NCBI GenBank assembly: GCA_039555135.1
Contig: CP114179.1
Coordinates: 1,612,001-1,676,000 of the forward strand
Reading direction: 5' to 3'
Source: Phycisphaeraceae bacterium D3-23
Lineage (GTDB): Bacteria; Planctomycetota; Phycisphaerae; Phycisphaerales; Phycisphaeraceae
DNA length: 64,000 nucleotides
This document shows, piece by piece, positions 8,880 through 17,725 of this stretch. Both the position numbers and the translations under genes were made by a program. The notes beneath the pieces were generated by a model. That model made no database searches and was not told where the DNA came from. It saw nothing but the letters and a program-made list of their open reading frames with translations. Within the stretch, counting starts at the first letter, position 1. Each line of letters starts with the position of its first letter.

Positions 8880-9710
8880 CTACTCGGCCGAGGCCACGGC
8901 GTCATCACCAAGAGCCAGATCAAACGCGAACCCCTCGCGGACTTGCTGCGGCAGGGCCTCAAGCATCACGACCTGGTCCTGGAACTCCTCGCCCAGGTCG
9001 TCGTCATCGTCCGACACCAGCATGACCAGCTTCGCATCCGCGACGGTGTCGGCGTTGAAGTCCATCGTCGCGAACATCGCGCTGGCGAGCGTGCGCTCCT
9101 GGGTCCGCTGGGTTTTTTCATCAGACTCGTCGTCAACCACGGCCTGGAAGCTGCCGCCCGACAGGTCGCCGATCGCGTCGAAGTCTTCGTACATGATCTC
9201 CCACACGCCGAGCTGGAACGCGCGGATGACCTGGTACTTGTTCATCGAACCAAAGCGTTCCCAGTCCTCACGGTCGTGCCCGCCGTAGTACGCGCCGAAC
9301 CACTTGGCGAGCATCATGCCGCGTTCCACGCCGTTCTCGTCGTCGAGCTCGTGCAGGCGTTCGTAGAGGTCCACGACTTCGTAGGGCGTCTGGTTCCCGC
9401 CCAGGCCCGAGCCCGGCTCGGTGCAGAAGCCCATGAGCTCGACGCCCTCGTCGTCGCGCTCCATACGGATGCGCCAGTCGGCACTGCCCGCGGCCGAGCC
9501 GTGGTCCTCGCCGTCGATCCGCAGGGAGTACGAATGGCTTGCGCCCTGGAGCCCACGCTGCGAGATCAACACGACCTGGTTGTCTTCGAGCTCGGGCGCG
9601 GCTTCCTCACAGCCGCCACAGTTGGGCCCACCCCCTGCGAATGTCGCGGTGACGCCGAACGTGAGTGTGCATGCGATCGCGGATGCTGCCTGCCAAGGGA
9701 GAGTCGTCAT
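8880..9710 (-). CDS. Secreted protein with a possible Cys-Gln thioester-domain signature
   Basis: 276 residues; signal peptide MTTLPWQAASAIACTLTFGV, then a small Cys-rich stretch (GGGPNCGGCEEAAPELEDNQ). The core has GFCTEPGSGLGG followed about 70 residues later by YQVIRAFQLGVWEIMYED. A Cys in an FC-(T/V/I)-(E/D) context paired with Gln in (A/T)FQ-x-(A/G)-(V/I)-W is the layout of secreted thioester-type domains and of many PEP-CTERM relatives. There is no PEP-CTERM tail here; the protein ends in an Asp/Glu-rich region and DDAVASAE. Start chosen at MTTLP because a signal peptide follows directly. The thioester itself is inference; export is well supported. Confidence 0.6.
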   Translation of the reverse strand: MTTLPWQAASAIACTLTFGVTATFAGGGPNCGGCEEAAPELEDNQVVLISQRGLQGASHSYSLRIDGEDHGSAAGSADWRIRMERDDEGVELMGFCTEPGSGLGGNQTPYEVVDLYERLHELDDENGVERGMMLAKWFGAYYGGHDREDWERFGSMNKYQVIRAFQLGVWEIMYEDFDAIGDLSGGSFQAVVDDESDEKTQRTQERTLASAMFATMDFNADTVADAKLVMLVSDDDDDLGEEFQDQVVMLEALPQQVREGFAFDLALGDDAVASAE

Positions 9711-9908
9711 GGGGTAGCCCCTAAATAAGAGTGAAAAACCTGAACGTTCTGAAGCACAGAAGAGCAAGTGATCCCAGGAGACGTGAGCCGGGCGGACCTC
9801 GGTTCGGCCCGCCAAGAGATACGACGCACGGCATCGACCTCGGGTTCGGCCGGGCTCAAAAAAAGACCGCCGCGCGGCCGATCCGCCCGCCGCAACTATA
9901 CTAACAGC

Positions 9909-10385
9909 ATGCCCCGACGCCTCCGCCATCTATTCGTAGGTCTACTCGCCCTCACCACCCTGCTCTCGGTGGGCTGCGCGAACCCGTACCTCAAAGGGTT
10001 TACGGGCGACGCGGGCCCGGCCCTGGCCGAGAACGCCCCGGTGCAGGTGATCGGAGCCAACCGGGCGGATGCCGAGCAGATGCGGGTCTTCGAGACCGCC
10101 CACGCCGACGCGAAGCAGCGCCACGCCCTGCTGGGCTCGTCGACGATCGTCTCCGCCAGCTCCCTGCGTGACGGCGTCGCCGCAGAGGCCGGCCGAGAAC
10201 TGGGCGCGGACCTCGTCCTCTACACCTTCGCCTACGTCACCTCTACCGTCGAGATTGATCGCACCACCAACCACCACACCTACGACTACGACAACCACCG
10301 CCACCACGGCCGGTCTCACACCACCTCCTCCAGAACCCGCCACTGGTACGAGTACCGCGCGTACTTCTTCCGCGCCACGCCGTAG
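9909..10385 (+). CDS. Lipoprotein, His-rich near C-terminus
   Basis: 158 residues. The signal LFVGLLALTTLLSVGCAN is a lipoprotein signal with a VGC lipobox. The mature part has a small alpha/beta region (RELGADLVLYTFAYVTSTVE) and then a His/Tyr/Arg-rich stretch (TTNHHTYDYDNHRHHGRSHT) that could bind metal. Start ATG at 9909 follows TATACT by six bases, with no ribosome site. The stop is followed by a half-copy palindrome that could terminate transcription. No family recognised. Confidence 0.65.
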   Translation: MPRRLRHLFVGLLALTTLLSVGCANPYLKGFTGDAGPALAENAPVQVIGANRADAEQMRVFETAHADAKQRHALLGSSTIVSASSLRDGVAAEAGRELGADLVLYTFAYVTSTVEIDRTTNHHTYDYDNHRHHGRSHTTSSRTRHWYEYRAYFFRATP

Positions 10386-10412
10386 CACGGCACCCTGCTC
10401 GAAGCCCTCCCC

Positions 10413-10437
10413 GAAGCCCACCGATTCCATCGGTGGG
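10413..10437. repeat. Half copy of the GAAGCCC palindrome, terminator-like
   Basis: GAAGCCCACCG, seven bases, CGGTGGGTGTTTG forms one hairpin followed by a T-rich stretch. It lies 28 bases after the His-rich lipoprotein gene and probably serves as its terminator. Confidence 0.6.
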
Positions 10438-10630
10438 TGTTTGTTCACATCGATTCCACAAGGACTTCAAAACCCTGTTCATCGGGGGCAGCCACACCGC
10501 GCAAGTTTGACCCGTTGCCCGGCCCCTTGCCGATAGTAAAACCTGCCGCAGTACGGCGGTTTTGTGCTGCGCGACCGATAACCCCCGGATGGACGGCCCG
10601 CCGTCTCCCGGCCCGAACCGAGCATCAGCC

Positions 10631-13597
10631 ATGGCTAAGAAAAGAAAACGCAAGCCCGAACCGGTCCCGTCCATCGCGACGGCCCTGGCCGCCTACCGCG
10701 GGGTCGGGTGGGCCATCGTCGCCGGGGTCTGGCTCCTGCTCGCGGCCGCGCTCGTCAGCTACCACCCCGCCGACGCCCCCAACCCCGCCGTCGGCGTCCA
10801 CGCCGCGACCTCCCACAACTGGGTCGGCGCGGTCGGCGCGCACCTCGCCTACCACCTCTACGCCATGCTCGGACCCGGCGTCTGGGTCCTCATGCTCGGC
10901 GCGGCCGTCTACCTCTACTTCACCGCCACCCGCCGCGAGACCAACCAGCTCGCGCTCCGCGGCTTCGGCCTGGTCATGATGACCGTCTGCATCTCCGGCC
11001 TCGTCGCGCTCTTTGGCGCAAGCTACGGCTGGTTCGTCGGCCACGCGCCACAGGGCCCCGGCGGGCTCCTCGCGCTCTGGGTCAGCGACCAGCTCGTCGA
11101 ACGCTTCAACGTCCTGGGCTCGGCCGTCGTGCTCGGCGTCACCCTCTGGGTCGGCGCGATCCTCACCGCCGACAAGTACGTGCTCGCCCTCCCCAAGATG
11201 CTGGCCGAGGTCATCCTCCGCGCCTGCGATATCGATACGTCGCGCTGGCCCAAGCCGAACCTGCAGATCGGTGAACGCCTCGCGTCGATGTGGCACGCCG
11301 TCATCGGTCGCCTGCCCCTGCTCGCGGGCCACGGCCGGGGCGACTGGGACGGCGCCGAGACCGACCTCGAAGACGCGGCCGACAAGCCCCGACGCAAGCC
11401 CAAGGCGAAGGTCAAGGTCCGACGCCACGGCAAGAAACGCCGGGCCGCAGGCGAAGACGCCGCCGAAGCAATCGAGGCCGTCGCCAACACCGAGGACGAC
11501 GCCGAGGTCGATGCGCCCGAGGCCTACACGCAGGGCAAGCAGAAGTTTTCGCCCGAGGAGCTTCGCCAGAAGATGGCGCAGATGCCGATCAACTTCGCGC
11601 CCAAGGCCGACCAGCAACCGATGCCGGCCCAGGAGGTCGACCTGTCGGGCTACAAGTTCCCCGAGCTCGCGCTGCTCGACGAGCCCGAGAGCGACTTCAC
11701 CGAGGAGCAGGAGAAGATCGTCCGCGGCCAGGCCGTCGCGCTCGAGTCCGCGCTGCAGGAGTACAAGATCGAGGGCGAGGTCGTCGGCATCGACTCGGGC
11801 CCGGTCATCACGCTGTTCGAGGTCCGCCTCGCGCCCGGCACGAAGGCCTCGCGGCTCAGCGGGGTCTCGACCGACCTCGCGCGCTCGCTCAAAGCGCAGA
11901 ACATCCGCATCGTCCCCAACATGGCGGGCAAGGACACCGTCGGCATCGAGGTCCCCAACCTCAAACGCGAGCTCGTCCGCATCCGCGAACTCATGCAGGC
12001 CACGCCCGAGACCGCCAAGATGAACCTGCCCATGTTCCTGGGCAAGGACGCCAGCGGCAACCCCCTGGTCGAGGACCTCAACAAGATGCCCCACATGCTC
12101 ATCGCCGGCACGACCGGCTCGGGCAAGTCGGTGTGCATGAACTCGATCATCATGTCGTTCCTCTACACCAAACGGCCCGACGAACTCAAGCTCGTGCTGG
12201 TCGACCCGAAGATGGTCGAGATGTCGATGTTCAAGAACATCCCGCACCTGATGTGCCCGGTGGTGACGGAGATGAGCAAGGCCGCGGCGATCCTCGAGTG
12301 GGCCGTGACCAAGATGGACGAGCGCTACGAACTCCTGGCCGAGGCGGGTGTGCGCGACATCGGCACGTACAACAAGCTGGGGTGGGACGAGATCAAGGAC
12401 CGCATGGAGCCCGCGACCGAGGAAGAGGCCGCGCGGATCCCGAAGAAGCTGCCGTACATGGTGTTCGTCATCGACGAGCTCGCGGACCTGATGATGACCA
12501 ACAAGGAGGTCGAGGGGTTCATCGTCCGCATCGCGCAGAAGGCCCGCGCGGTCGGCATCCACCTCATCCTCGCGACGCAGCGGCCCAGCGCCAACGTCGT
12601 CACCGGGCTCATCAAATCGAACATGCCCTGCCGGATCTGCATGAAGGTCAGCTCGGGCATGGACTCGCGCATCGTGATGGACCAGAAGGGCGGCGAGCTC
12701 CTGCTGGGCCACGGCGACATGCTTTTCCTCTCGCCACGCTCGAGCGAGCTCACCCGCGCGCAGGGCTGCCTCGTCGACGACGCGGAGGTCCGCAAGACGG
12801 TCAAGTTCCTCAAGACGATCAGCAAGCAGAGCTTCGAGCCCCAGCTGGTGCAGATCAAGTCGTCGGGCAGCGGCGGCGACGACGAGCAGGAGCGCGACGA
12901 GCTGTTCGAGAAGGCGGTCGACATCGTGATCGAGACGCGGCGCGGCAGCGTGTCGCTCTTGCAGCGTCGGCTGACCATCGGCTACTCGCGGTCCAGCCGG
13001 ATCATCGAGCAGATCGCCGCCGCGGGTTTCCTGGGCCCCTACAAGGGCAGCCAGGCCCGCGAGGTCGTGATCAGCAAGGAGGAGTGGGAGGCCATGAAGC
13101 TCCAGGCCGCCGCCGATGCGCTCGAAGGCACCCGCACGACGGTCAACGCGACGGAGGAATCAACCGGCGACAACACCCCGTTGCCCGAGCCGCCGATGCG
13201 ATACGAGTCGGGCACCGCCCTCGCTGACGAGGTCGACGAGGATGAGGAATACGAAGAAGAGGAAGAAGACGACGGCGTCGAGATCATCGATGCGGCCGAA
13301 GAAGACCTGGAGGACGGGGACGAGTACGAAGCGGATGACGAGGAGGAAGAGGACGACGAAGAATACGAGCTCGTCGATGAGGCGGATGAAGAAGAAGACG
13401 AAGAAGGCGAGGAAGGCGAGGAGTACGAAGAAGAAGATGAAGACGAGTACGAAGACGCCGAGGGCGAGTACGAGGAAGGCGAAGCGGATGAAGAAGGCGA
13501 CGAAGAAGTAGACGACGAGGAAGAAGACGAGGACGGCGAGTGGGAGTACGAGTACGAAGAGGTGGATGAGGAAGAAGACGAAGAGGTCGCGGCGTAG
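10631..13597 (+). CDS. ftsK: DNA translocase FtsK/SpoIIIE with a long acidic C-terminal tail
   Basis: 988 residues. Membrane-anchored motor that pumps chromosomal DNA at the division septum. Four N-terminal membrane helices span residues ~20-177, followed by a basic linker (RRKPKAKVKVRRHGKKRRA). The motor has Walker A GTTGSGKS (493-500), Walker B VFVIDE (611-616) and LATQRPSANVVTG. A gamma winged helix follows at ~756-820 (RRGSVSLLQRRLTIGYSRSS). Unusually, residues ~865-988 are almost wholly Glu/Asp with some Tyr/Gly, after the DNA-reading domain where FtsK normally ends. A converging terminator follows. Function is certain; the tail's role is unknown. Confidence 0.95.
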   Translation: MAKKRKRKPEPVPSIATALAAYRGVGWAIVAGVWLLLAAALVSYHPADAPNPAVGVHAATSHNWVGAVGAHLAYHLYAMLGPGVWVLMLGAAVYLYFTATRRETNQLALRGFGLVMMTVCISGLVALFGASYGWFVGHAPQGPGGLLALWVSDQLVERFNVLGSAVVLGVTLWVGAILTADKYVLALPKMLAEVILRACDIDTSRWPKPNLQIGERLASMWHAVIGRLPLLAGHGRGDWDGAETDLEDAADKPRRKPKAKVKVRRHGKKRRAAGEDAAEAIEAVANTEDDAEVDAPEAYTQGKQKFSPEELRQKMAQMPINFAPKADQQPMPAQEVDLSGYKFPELALLDEPESDFTEEQEKIVRGQAVALESALQEYKIEGEVVGIDSGPVITLFEVRLAPGTKASRLSGVSTDLARSLKAQNIRIVPNMAGKDTVGIEVPNLKRELVRIRELMQATPETAKMNLPMFLGKDASGNPLVEDLNKMPHMLIAGTTGSGKSVCMNSIIMSFLYTKRPDELKLVLVDPKMVEMSMFKNIPHLMCPVVTEMSKAAAILEWAVTKMDERYELLAEAGVRDIGTYNKLGWDEIKDRMEPATEEEAARIPKKLPYMVFVIDELADLMMTNKEVEGFIVRIAQKARAVGIHLILATQRPSANVVTGLIKSNMPCRICMKVSSGMDSRIVMDQKGGELLLGHGDMLFLSPRSSELTRAQGCLVDDAEVRKTVKFLKTISKQSFEPQLVQIKSSGSGGDDEQERDELFEKAVDIVIETRRGSVSLLQRRLTIGYSRSSRIIEQIAAAGFLGPYKGSQAREVVISKEEWEAMKLQAAADALEGTRTTVNATEESTGDNTPLPEPPMRYESGTALADEVDEDEEYEEEEEDDGVEIIDAAEEDLEDGDEYEADDEEEEDDEEYELVDEADEEEDEEGEEGEEYEEEDEDEYEDAEGEYEEGEADEEGDEEVDDEEEDEDGEWEYEYEEVDEEEDEEVAA

Positions 13598-13625
13598 GGG
13601 CGGGGCAGCACGCTGATCGAAAAGA

Positions 13626-13663
13626 GAAGCCCACGCTCGGCGAGCGTGGGCTTCTTTGTTTTC
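13626..13663. terminator. Bidirectional terminator formed by a GAAGCCC palindrome
   Basis: A 29-base palindrome with GAAGCCC and GGGCTTC ends lies between the convergent ftsK and iscA genes. It is followed by TTTGTTTTC on the plus strand and by TCTTTTCG on the minus strand, so it can serve both genes. Confidence 0.75.
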
Positions 13664-13684
13664 TGTTGATGTCGTTAGGCGGGA

Positions 13685-14017
13685 TTAGGCGTTGAAGCTC
13701 GACCCACAACCGCAGGTGCTGTTGGCGTTGGGGTTGTTGAACGCGAAGCCGCGGCCCATGACTTCGTCTTTGAAGTCGATGGAGGTGCCGTTGAGGTAGA
13801 GGTAGCTCTTGGGGTCGCAGACGATTTTGACGCCGTGCTGCTCGAAGACCTCGTCGGTGTCGCGCTGGGTCTCGGTCAGGTCGAGCAGGTAGCTGAAGCC
13901 CGAGCAGCCGCCGCCCTTGACGCCGACGCGGAGGCGCACGGCCTCTTTATCAAGCTCCTGCTTCTCAATAATGGACTGAATCTCGGTCGCCGCAGTTTCG
14001 GTGAGTTCGATGGCCAT
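13685..14017 (-). CDS. iscA: A-type iron-sulfur carrier protein (IscA/ErpA/HesB family)
   Basis: 110 residues. Accepts or delivers Fe-S clusters to apo-enzymes in the cytoplasm. The three invariant Cys are present: Cys38 in GGGCSGF, and Cys102 and Cys104 in STCGCGSSF. Length and the fold-defining KSYLYLNGTSIDF segment are typical. The gene lies downstream of iscU on the same strand, in an isc-type order. It is bracketed by two near-identical 29-base palindromes (13626-13654 and 14043-14071), which may separate its transcript from iscU. IscA, ErpA and SufA cannot be told apart by sequence alone here. Confidence 0.93.
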   Translation of the reverse strand: MAIELTETAATEIQSIIEKQELDKEAVRLRVGVKGGGCSGFSYLLDLTETQRDTDEVFEQHGVKIVCDPKSYLYLNGTSIDFKDEVMGRGFAFNNPNANSTCGCGSSFNA

Positions 14018-14042
14018 GGATAGTTCCTCGTGGGGTGCATGG

Positions 14043-14071
14043 GAAGCCCACGCTCGCCGAGCGTGGGCTTC
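14043..14071. repeat. GAAGCCC palindrome upstream of iscA
   Basis: 29-base single hairpin in the 93-base gap between iscU and iscA. It differs from the copy at 13626-13654 only in the central base. Confidence 0.8.
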
Positions 14072-14110
14072 GGGTGTCCGTAGTATATCGACGTTTTTGC
14101 AGCCGCCGGA

Positions 14111-14548
14111 TTACGCCTTCGCGTCTTCCGAGGCGTGGTCATGCTCGTGCAGCGACTCCATCGTCTTGCCGTGCTTCTCGAGATAGTCCTCCATCGCGTG
14201 CTTGATGGCGTCCTCGGCCAACACCGAGCAGTGGATCTTCACCGGCGGCAGCGCCAGCTCCTGAACGATGTCGGTGTTCTTAATATGGTCGGCCTCGTGG
14301 AGGGTCTTGCCCTTGAGCCACTCGGTCGCCAGCGACGACGACGCGATCGCGCTGCCGCAGCCGAACGTCTTGAACTTCGCGTCCTCGATCACCCCCGTCT
14401 CGGGGTTGACCTTGATCTGCAGGCGCATCACGTCGCCGCACTCGGGCGCGCCGACGACGCCGGTCCCGACGTTGGGGTCTTCCTTATCCATCGTCCCGAC
14501 GTTGCGGGGCTTCTCATAGTGGTCGATGACTTTTTCGCTGTAGGCCAT
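14111..14548 (-). CDS. iscU: Iron-sulfur cluster scaffold protein IscU
   Basis: 145 residues. Scaffold on which IscS-derived sulfur and iron form a [2Fe-2S] cluster. Scaffold Cys are at 37 (APECGDVM), 64 (FGCGSAIAS) and 107 (KIHCSVLAEDAI), with the Asp after the first Cys. The chaperone-recognition LPPVK motif is present as LALPPVKIHC. The C-terminus carries an extra His/Glu-rich tail (ESLHEHDHASEDAKA) compared with the ~128-residue standard. It lies downstream of iscS, with an inverted-repeat element between. Confidence 0.96.
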   Translation of the reverse strand: MAYSEKVIDHYEKPRNVGTMDKEDPNVGTGVVGAPECGDVMRLQIKVNPETGVIEDAKFKTFGCGSAIASSSLATEWLKGKTLHEADHIKNTDIVQELALPPVKIHCSVLAEDAIKHAMEDYLEKHGKTMESLHEHDHASEDAKA

Positions 14549-14576
14549 TTTAGGGCTCCTTCGTCGCTGAATGTCG

Positions 14577-14676
14577 AATGTCGAATGCACGAATGTCGAA
14601 TCAAATCCAAAACTTCAATGCCGAACCACGCCTGGCTTCCTGTCTTTCGACATTCGCCATTCGTGCATTCGACATT
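14577..14676. repeat. Inverted repeat between iscU and iscS
   Basis: Exact 19-base arms (AATGTCGAATGCACGAATG at 14577-14595 and its reverse complement at 14658-14676), extended by imperfect GTCGAA repeats, enclose ~60 bases. It fills the iscS-iscU gap and resembles a small non-autonomous insertion. Confidence 0.75.
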
Positions 14677-14678
14677 TC

Positions 14679-15914
14679 CTAGTGCGCCCCCCACTCGATC
14701 GTGTTGATGTCGATGCCTTCCTGCACCATCTCCCACAGCGGGCTCATGTCCAGGAGGTGCTGCACGTTCTTCACCACCTTCTCGATCGTGTAGTCGATCT
14801 GTTCTTCGGTCGTAAACCGGCCAAGCCCGAAGCGGATCGAGCTATGCGCGAGCTCGTCGCCCAGGCCAAGCGCTTTCAACACGTAGCTCGGCTCGAGCGA
14901 CGCGCTGGTACACGCGCTGCCCGACGACACCGCGATCTCCTTGATCGCCATCATCAGCGACTCGCCCTCGACGTAGGGGAACGAGATGTTGCTCGTGCCC
15001 GGCAGCCGCCGCGTCGCGTGGCCGTTGACGACCGCCGTCTCGATCTTGCCCGTGATCCCGTCTTCGAGCCGGGTCCGCAGCTTGAGGAGGCGTTGCTGCT
15101 CGGTATCCATCTCCCGGCCCGCGATGTCGCAGGCGGCACCCATGCCGACGATGCCCGTGACGTTGAGCGTGCCGCTGCGCATGCCGCGCTCGTGGCCACC
15201 CCCGTCGATGATCGGGGTCAGACGCACACGCGGCCGACGCCGACGGACGTACAAACAGCCAACACCTTTGGGCCCGTACATCTTGTGTGCCGAGGCGCTG
15301 AGCAAGTCGATCCCGTCGCGCTGCACATCGGTCGGCATCTTGCCCACCCACTGCGTCGCGTCCGTGTGGAACACGGGCTTGTCGCGCTCGCTGTACTTGT
15401 CGCGCAGCATCTTGCCGATCTCGGGGACCTCGTTGATCGTGCCCAGCTCGTTGTTGGCCCACATGATCGTCACGAGGATCGTATCGTCACGCAGCGCTTC
15501 TTCAACCTGCTTCGCGGTGATGATGCCGTCGGCGTCGGGCTCGAGCCAGGTAACGTCGTAGCCCTCTTTCTGAAGGCGCTTGCACGGGTCGAGCACGGCC
15601 TTGTGCTCGTGGATCGCCGTGATGATGTGCCGGCCCTTCTTCTTGTACATGTCCGCGACGCCCTTGATCGCCAGGTTGTTCGACTCGGTCGAGCCGGACG
15701 TCCAGACGATCTCCTTGGCGCTAGCACCGATCAGGTTCGCCACCTGCTCGCGCGCGTTCGAGATGCCGTCCTCCGCGGCCCAGCCGAACGAGTGGTTCCG
15801 GCTGGCGCTGTTGCCAAACTTCTCGGTGAAGTAGGGCAGCATCGCGTCGAGCACCCGCGGGTCCATCGGCGTCGTGGCGTTATGGTCGAGATAGATCGGC
15901 AGCTCTACAGCCAT
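14679..15914 (-). CDS. iscS: Cysteine desulfurase IscS
   Basis: 411 residues. PLP enzyme converting cysteine to alanine and enzyme-bound persulfide, the sulfur source for Fe-S clusters. The PLP Lys is 211 in [12 protein letters not shown] and the persulfide-forming Cys is 335 in [13 protein letters not shown] contacts HEHKAVL and ATQWVGK are visible. The SSGSACTS loop matches the IscS/NifS group, and the C-terminal IscU-binding tail is present. It lies 32 bases downstream of iscR. The start [16 protein letters not shown] is where the conserved YLDHNATT begins. Confidence 0.96.
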   Translation of the reverse strand: MAVELPIYLDHNATTPMDPRVLDAMLPYFTEKFGNSASRNHSFGWAAEDGISNAREQVANLIGASAKEIVWTSGSTESNNLAIKGVADMYKKKGRHIITAIHEHKAVLDPCKRLQKEGYDVTWLEPDADGIITAKQVEEALRDDTILVTIMWANNELGTINEVPEIGKMLRDKYSERDKPVFHTDATQWVGKMPTDVQRDGIDLLSASAHKMYGPKGVGCLYVRRRRPRVRLTPIIDGGGHERGMRSGTLNVTGIVGMGAACDIAGREMDTEQQRLLKLRTRLEDGITGKIETAVVNGHATRRLPGTSNISFPYVEGESLMMAIKEIAVSSGSACTSASLEPSYVLKALGLGDELAHSSIRFGLGRFTTEEQIDYTIEKVVKNVQHLLDMSPLWEMVQEGIDINTIEWGAH

Positions 15915-15946
15915 CGGTCGGCGTTCCTTTTTCTGCGTCGTATTCG

Positions 15947-16423
15947 TCACGACAGTTGGGGGTCTAAAATCTTCGAGTCGTCTTGTTCCGTCGTCGCACG
16001 TTCGGCCGGCAGCAGGTCCGCCAGCGTTGTTTGTTCCAGCACACCGGTCAGCCGGCGGTGCATCGCCTGGACCGCCGGGCTGATCGAGCAGTCGCCCGCG
16101 AGCCGGCAGTCCTGCCCGAGGATCGGCAGGTTCCCGTCGCAGCAGGCCGCGGTCTGCACCGGGCCCTCGATCGCGACCACCACCTCGAGCACCGTCACCG
16201 CGTCCGCCGCACGGGCCAGCTCGTACCCCCCCGCCGCGCCGCGCGTCGAGGTCACGATCCGCGCCACCGCCATCGCCTTGAGCACCGTCTGCGTCACCGG
16301 CTCGGGCAGACCCGTCTGCTCCGCCACCTGCCGCGACGACACGGGCCCGGCCCCCGCGCCCGGCCCGCCGAGGAAGGCCAAAGCCACCAGGGCGTAATCC
16401 GTCTTTCGGCTCAGGGACAGCAT
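15947..16423 (-). CDS. iscR: Rrf2-family regulator, IscR-like
   Basis: 158 residues. N-terminal winged helix ([35 protein letters not shown]) and a wing with [10 protein letters not shown]. The cluster-binding region holds Cys94, Cys95, Cys106 and Cys112 ([20 protein letters not shown] then DC), compatible with an Fe-S cluster as in IscR. It heads the operon iscR-iscS-iscU-iscA and most likely represses it when cluster supply is adequate. The promoter lies directly before the ATG, so the regulator would act on its own transcript. The tail after residue ~135 is not conserved. Confidence 0.88.
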   Translation of the reverse strand: MLSLSRKTDYALVALAFLGGPGAGAGPVSSRQVAEQTGLPEPVTQTVLKAMAVARIVTSTRGAAGGYELARAADAVTVLEVVVAIEGPVQTAACCDGNLPILGQDCRLAGDCSISPAVQAMHRRLTGVLEQTTLADLLPAERATTEQDDSKILDPQLS

Positions 16424-16431
16424 GGCGGAGC

Positions 16432-16460
16432 ATAATAGGACCGCTGGGGTCCAGATTCAA
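16432..16460 (-). promoter_or_regulatory. Sigma-70-type promoter of the isc operon
   Basis: TTGAAT (16460-16455), a 17-base spacer, TATTAT (16437-16432), then eight bases to the iscR ATG. The spacing is ideal and the start of transcription would fall at or next to the ATG, so the mRNA is likely leaderless. Confidence 0.75.
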
Positions 16461-16715
16461 CCCGGCAAACTAGGATCATTCCAAAAAATTTCCGCCCCAA
16501 CACCGCTCACCGCCCGAGAACGCACCCCGCCTACCCGATCTGCCTTCACACGCCCTGCGCAATCGGCCGATCAAACCAGAGCGCAGACACGCAAAAACCG
16601 CCGACGACGCCGATTGTTTGGATTAGACTAACCACCCGCCGTCGGCCACAAACAGGCCCGACGCCAACGTCTCCCACATCCCGCCCGCCGGCCCGGCACG
16701 AAGAAGGAAGCCACC

Positions 16716-17333
16716 ATGCCCGACCGCTACAAAACCATCCTCCTCTTCGGCGCGCCCGGAGCCGGCAAAGGCACCCAGGGCAACGTGCTGGGCAACATCC
16801 CCGGCTTCTTCCACATGTCCTGCGGCGACGTCTTCCGCACCATCGATATCTCATCCGACCTGGGCAAGGCCTACTACGAACACTCCTCCCGCGGCGAACT
16901 CGTCCCCGACGAACTCACCGTCAAGATGTGGGCCAAGAACATCGCCGCCCGCGTCACCCTCGGCGAATACAAACCCAAAGACGACCTGCTCATCCTCGAC
17001 GGCATCCCCCGCACCGTCGAGCAGTCCAAACTCATGGACGAGTACATCGACGTCTTCAAGGTCATCCACCTGAGCTGCGACGACGAAGAAGAGATGTTCA
17101 AGCGCCTCCGCCGCCGCGCGCTCAAGAGCAACCGCGTCGACGACGCCGACGAAGAAGTCATCCGCCGCCGCTGGAAGGTCTACGAGACCGAAACCTTCCC
17201 CGTGCTCGGCCACTACCCCAAGGAAGACATCGTCGCGATCGACTCCCTCGGCTCCCCCGCCCGCATCCTCCACGACATCCTCGAAACCGTCGTCCCCATC
17301 CAGAACAAACACTTCGAGGCGTTTGCGGGGTAG
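16716..17333 (+). CDS. adk: Adenylate kinase-family nucleoside monophosphate kinase
   Basis: 205 residues. Transfers phosphate from ATP to AMP or a related NMP. The P-loop GAPGAGKGT opens the protein, followed by the NMP-binding segment (MSCGDVFRTI, GELVPDELTVKMW) and DGIPRTVEQ with the conserved Arg. The LID is short and lacks the four-Cys zinc site (RRRALKSNRVDDADEEVIRR), and several canonical ATP-binding residues are altered, so a divergent adk is likely. A second, more typical adk elsewhere in the genome cannot be excluded. GAAGGAAG gives a ribosome site. Confidence 0.8.
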   Translation: MPDRYKTILLFGAPGAGKGTQGNVLGNIPGFFHMSCGDVFRTIDISSDLGKAYYEHSSRGELVPDELTVKMWAKNIAARVTLGEYKPKDDLLILDGIPRTVEQSKLMDEYIDVFKVIHLSCDDEEEMFKRLRRRALKSNRVDDADEEVIRRRWKVYETETFPVLGHYPKEDIVAIDSLGSPARILHDILETVVPIQNKHFEAFAG

Positions 17334-17431
17334 GGTCAAGACTCTGTTATCTCAACAGATCAACACCGCAAGCCGTCTCTGAGCAACGCGAAGATGCGGA
17401 TAAAAAGGGTGGCCCGACGCGTATGCCAACG

Positions 17432-17450
17432 ATACACTTAGGGGGTGTAT
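17432..17450. promoter_or_regulatory. Candidate operator for the toxin-antitoxin operon
   Basis: ATACAC, seven bases, GTGTAT forms an inverted repeat 20 bases upstream of the antitoxin ATG, where antitoxins usually bind to repress their own operon. Confidence 0.4.
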
Positions 17451-17470
17451 GACTTAGAGAAAGCACGGCT

Positions 17471-17725
17471 ATGGACCATATCACCATCCCCATCCCCGAC
17501 GGCATGGATTCGAAGCAGAAAGAAGAAGTGACCAAGTGGCTGACGCTGCAGGTTGCGGAAGTGCTGCCCGAACGCTTGCCATGCGAGGACGACCCCGCCT
17601 GGTTGGCCGAAACGGCTCAACGTATCCGACGCGGCATGGAAGATGTGCGGGCCGGCCGCACCCGGCCGGCTGGTGAAGTGATGACGCGTTTGGCCGACAA
17701 GTACGGGCTGGCCTTGCCGGAATGA
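17471..17725 (+). CDS. Putative antitoxin of a ParE/RelE-type pair
   Basis: 84 residues. The N-terminus has MDHITIPIPDGMDSKQKEEV, then a helical middle and a C-terminal TRPAGEVMTRLADKYGLALP, which resembles antitoxin helices that wrap the toxin. The final ATGA overlaps the toxin's start, giving coupled translation. No DNA-binding motif is obvious, though the first 30 residues could form a short ribbon-helix-helix. The role is supported by the toxin gene directly downstream. Confidence 0.7.
   Translation: MDHITIPIPDGMDSKQKEEVTKWLTLQVAEVLPERLPCEDDPAWLAETAQRIRRGMEDVRAGRTRPAGEVMTRLADKYGLALPE

Noticed and set aside
7422-9728. 768-codon plus-strand frame opposite two secreted-protein genes
   Set aside because: Signal peptides and codon pattern support the minus-strand genes.
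10625-12712. Long open frame antisense to ftsK
   Set aside because: Same reason; ftsK motifs are certain on the plus strand.
13039-13611. Ser/Tyr-rich antisense frame opposite the FtsK acidic tail
   Set aside because: It is merely the complement of GAA/GAC-rich codons.
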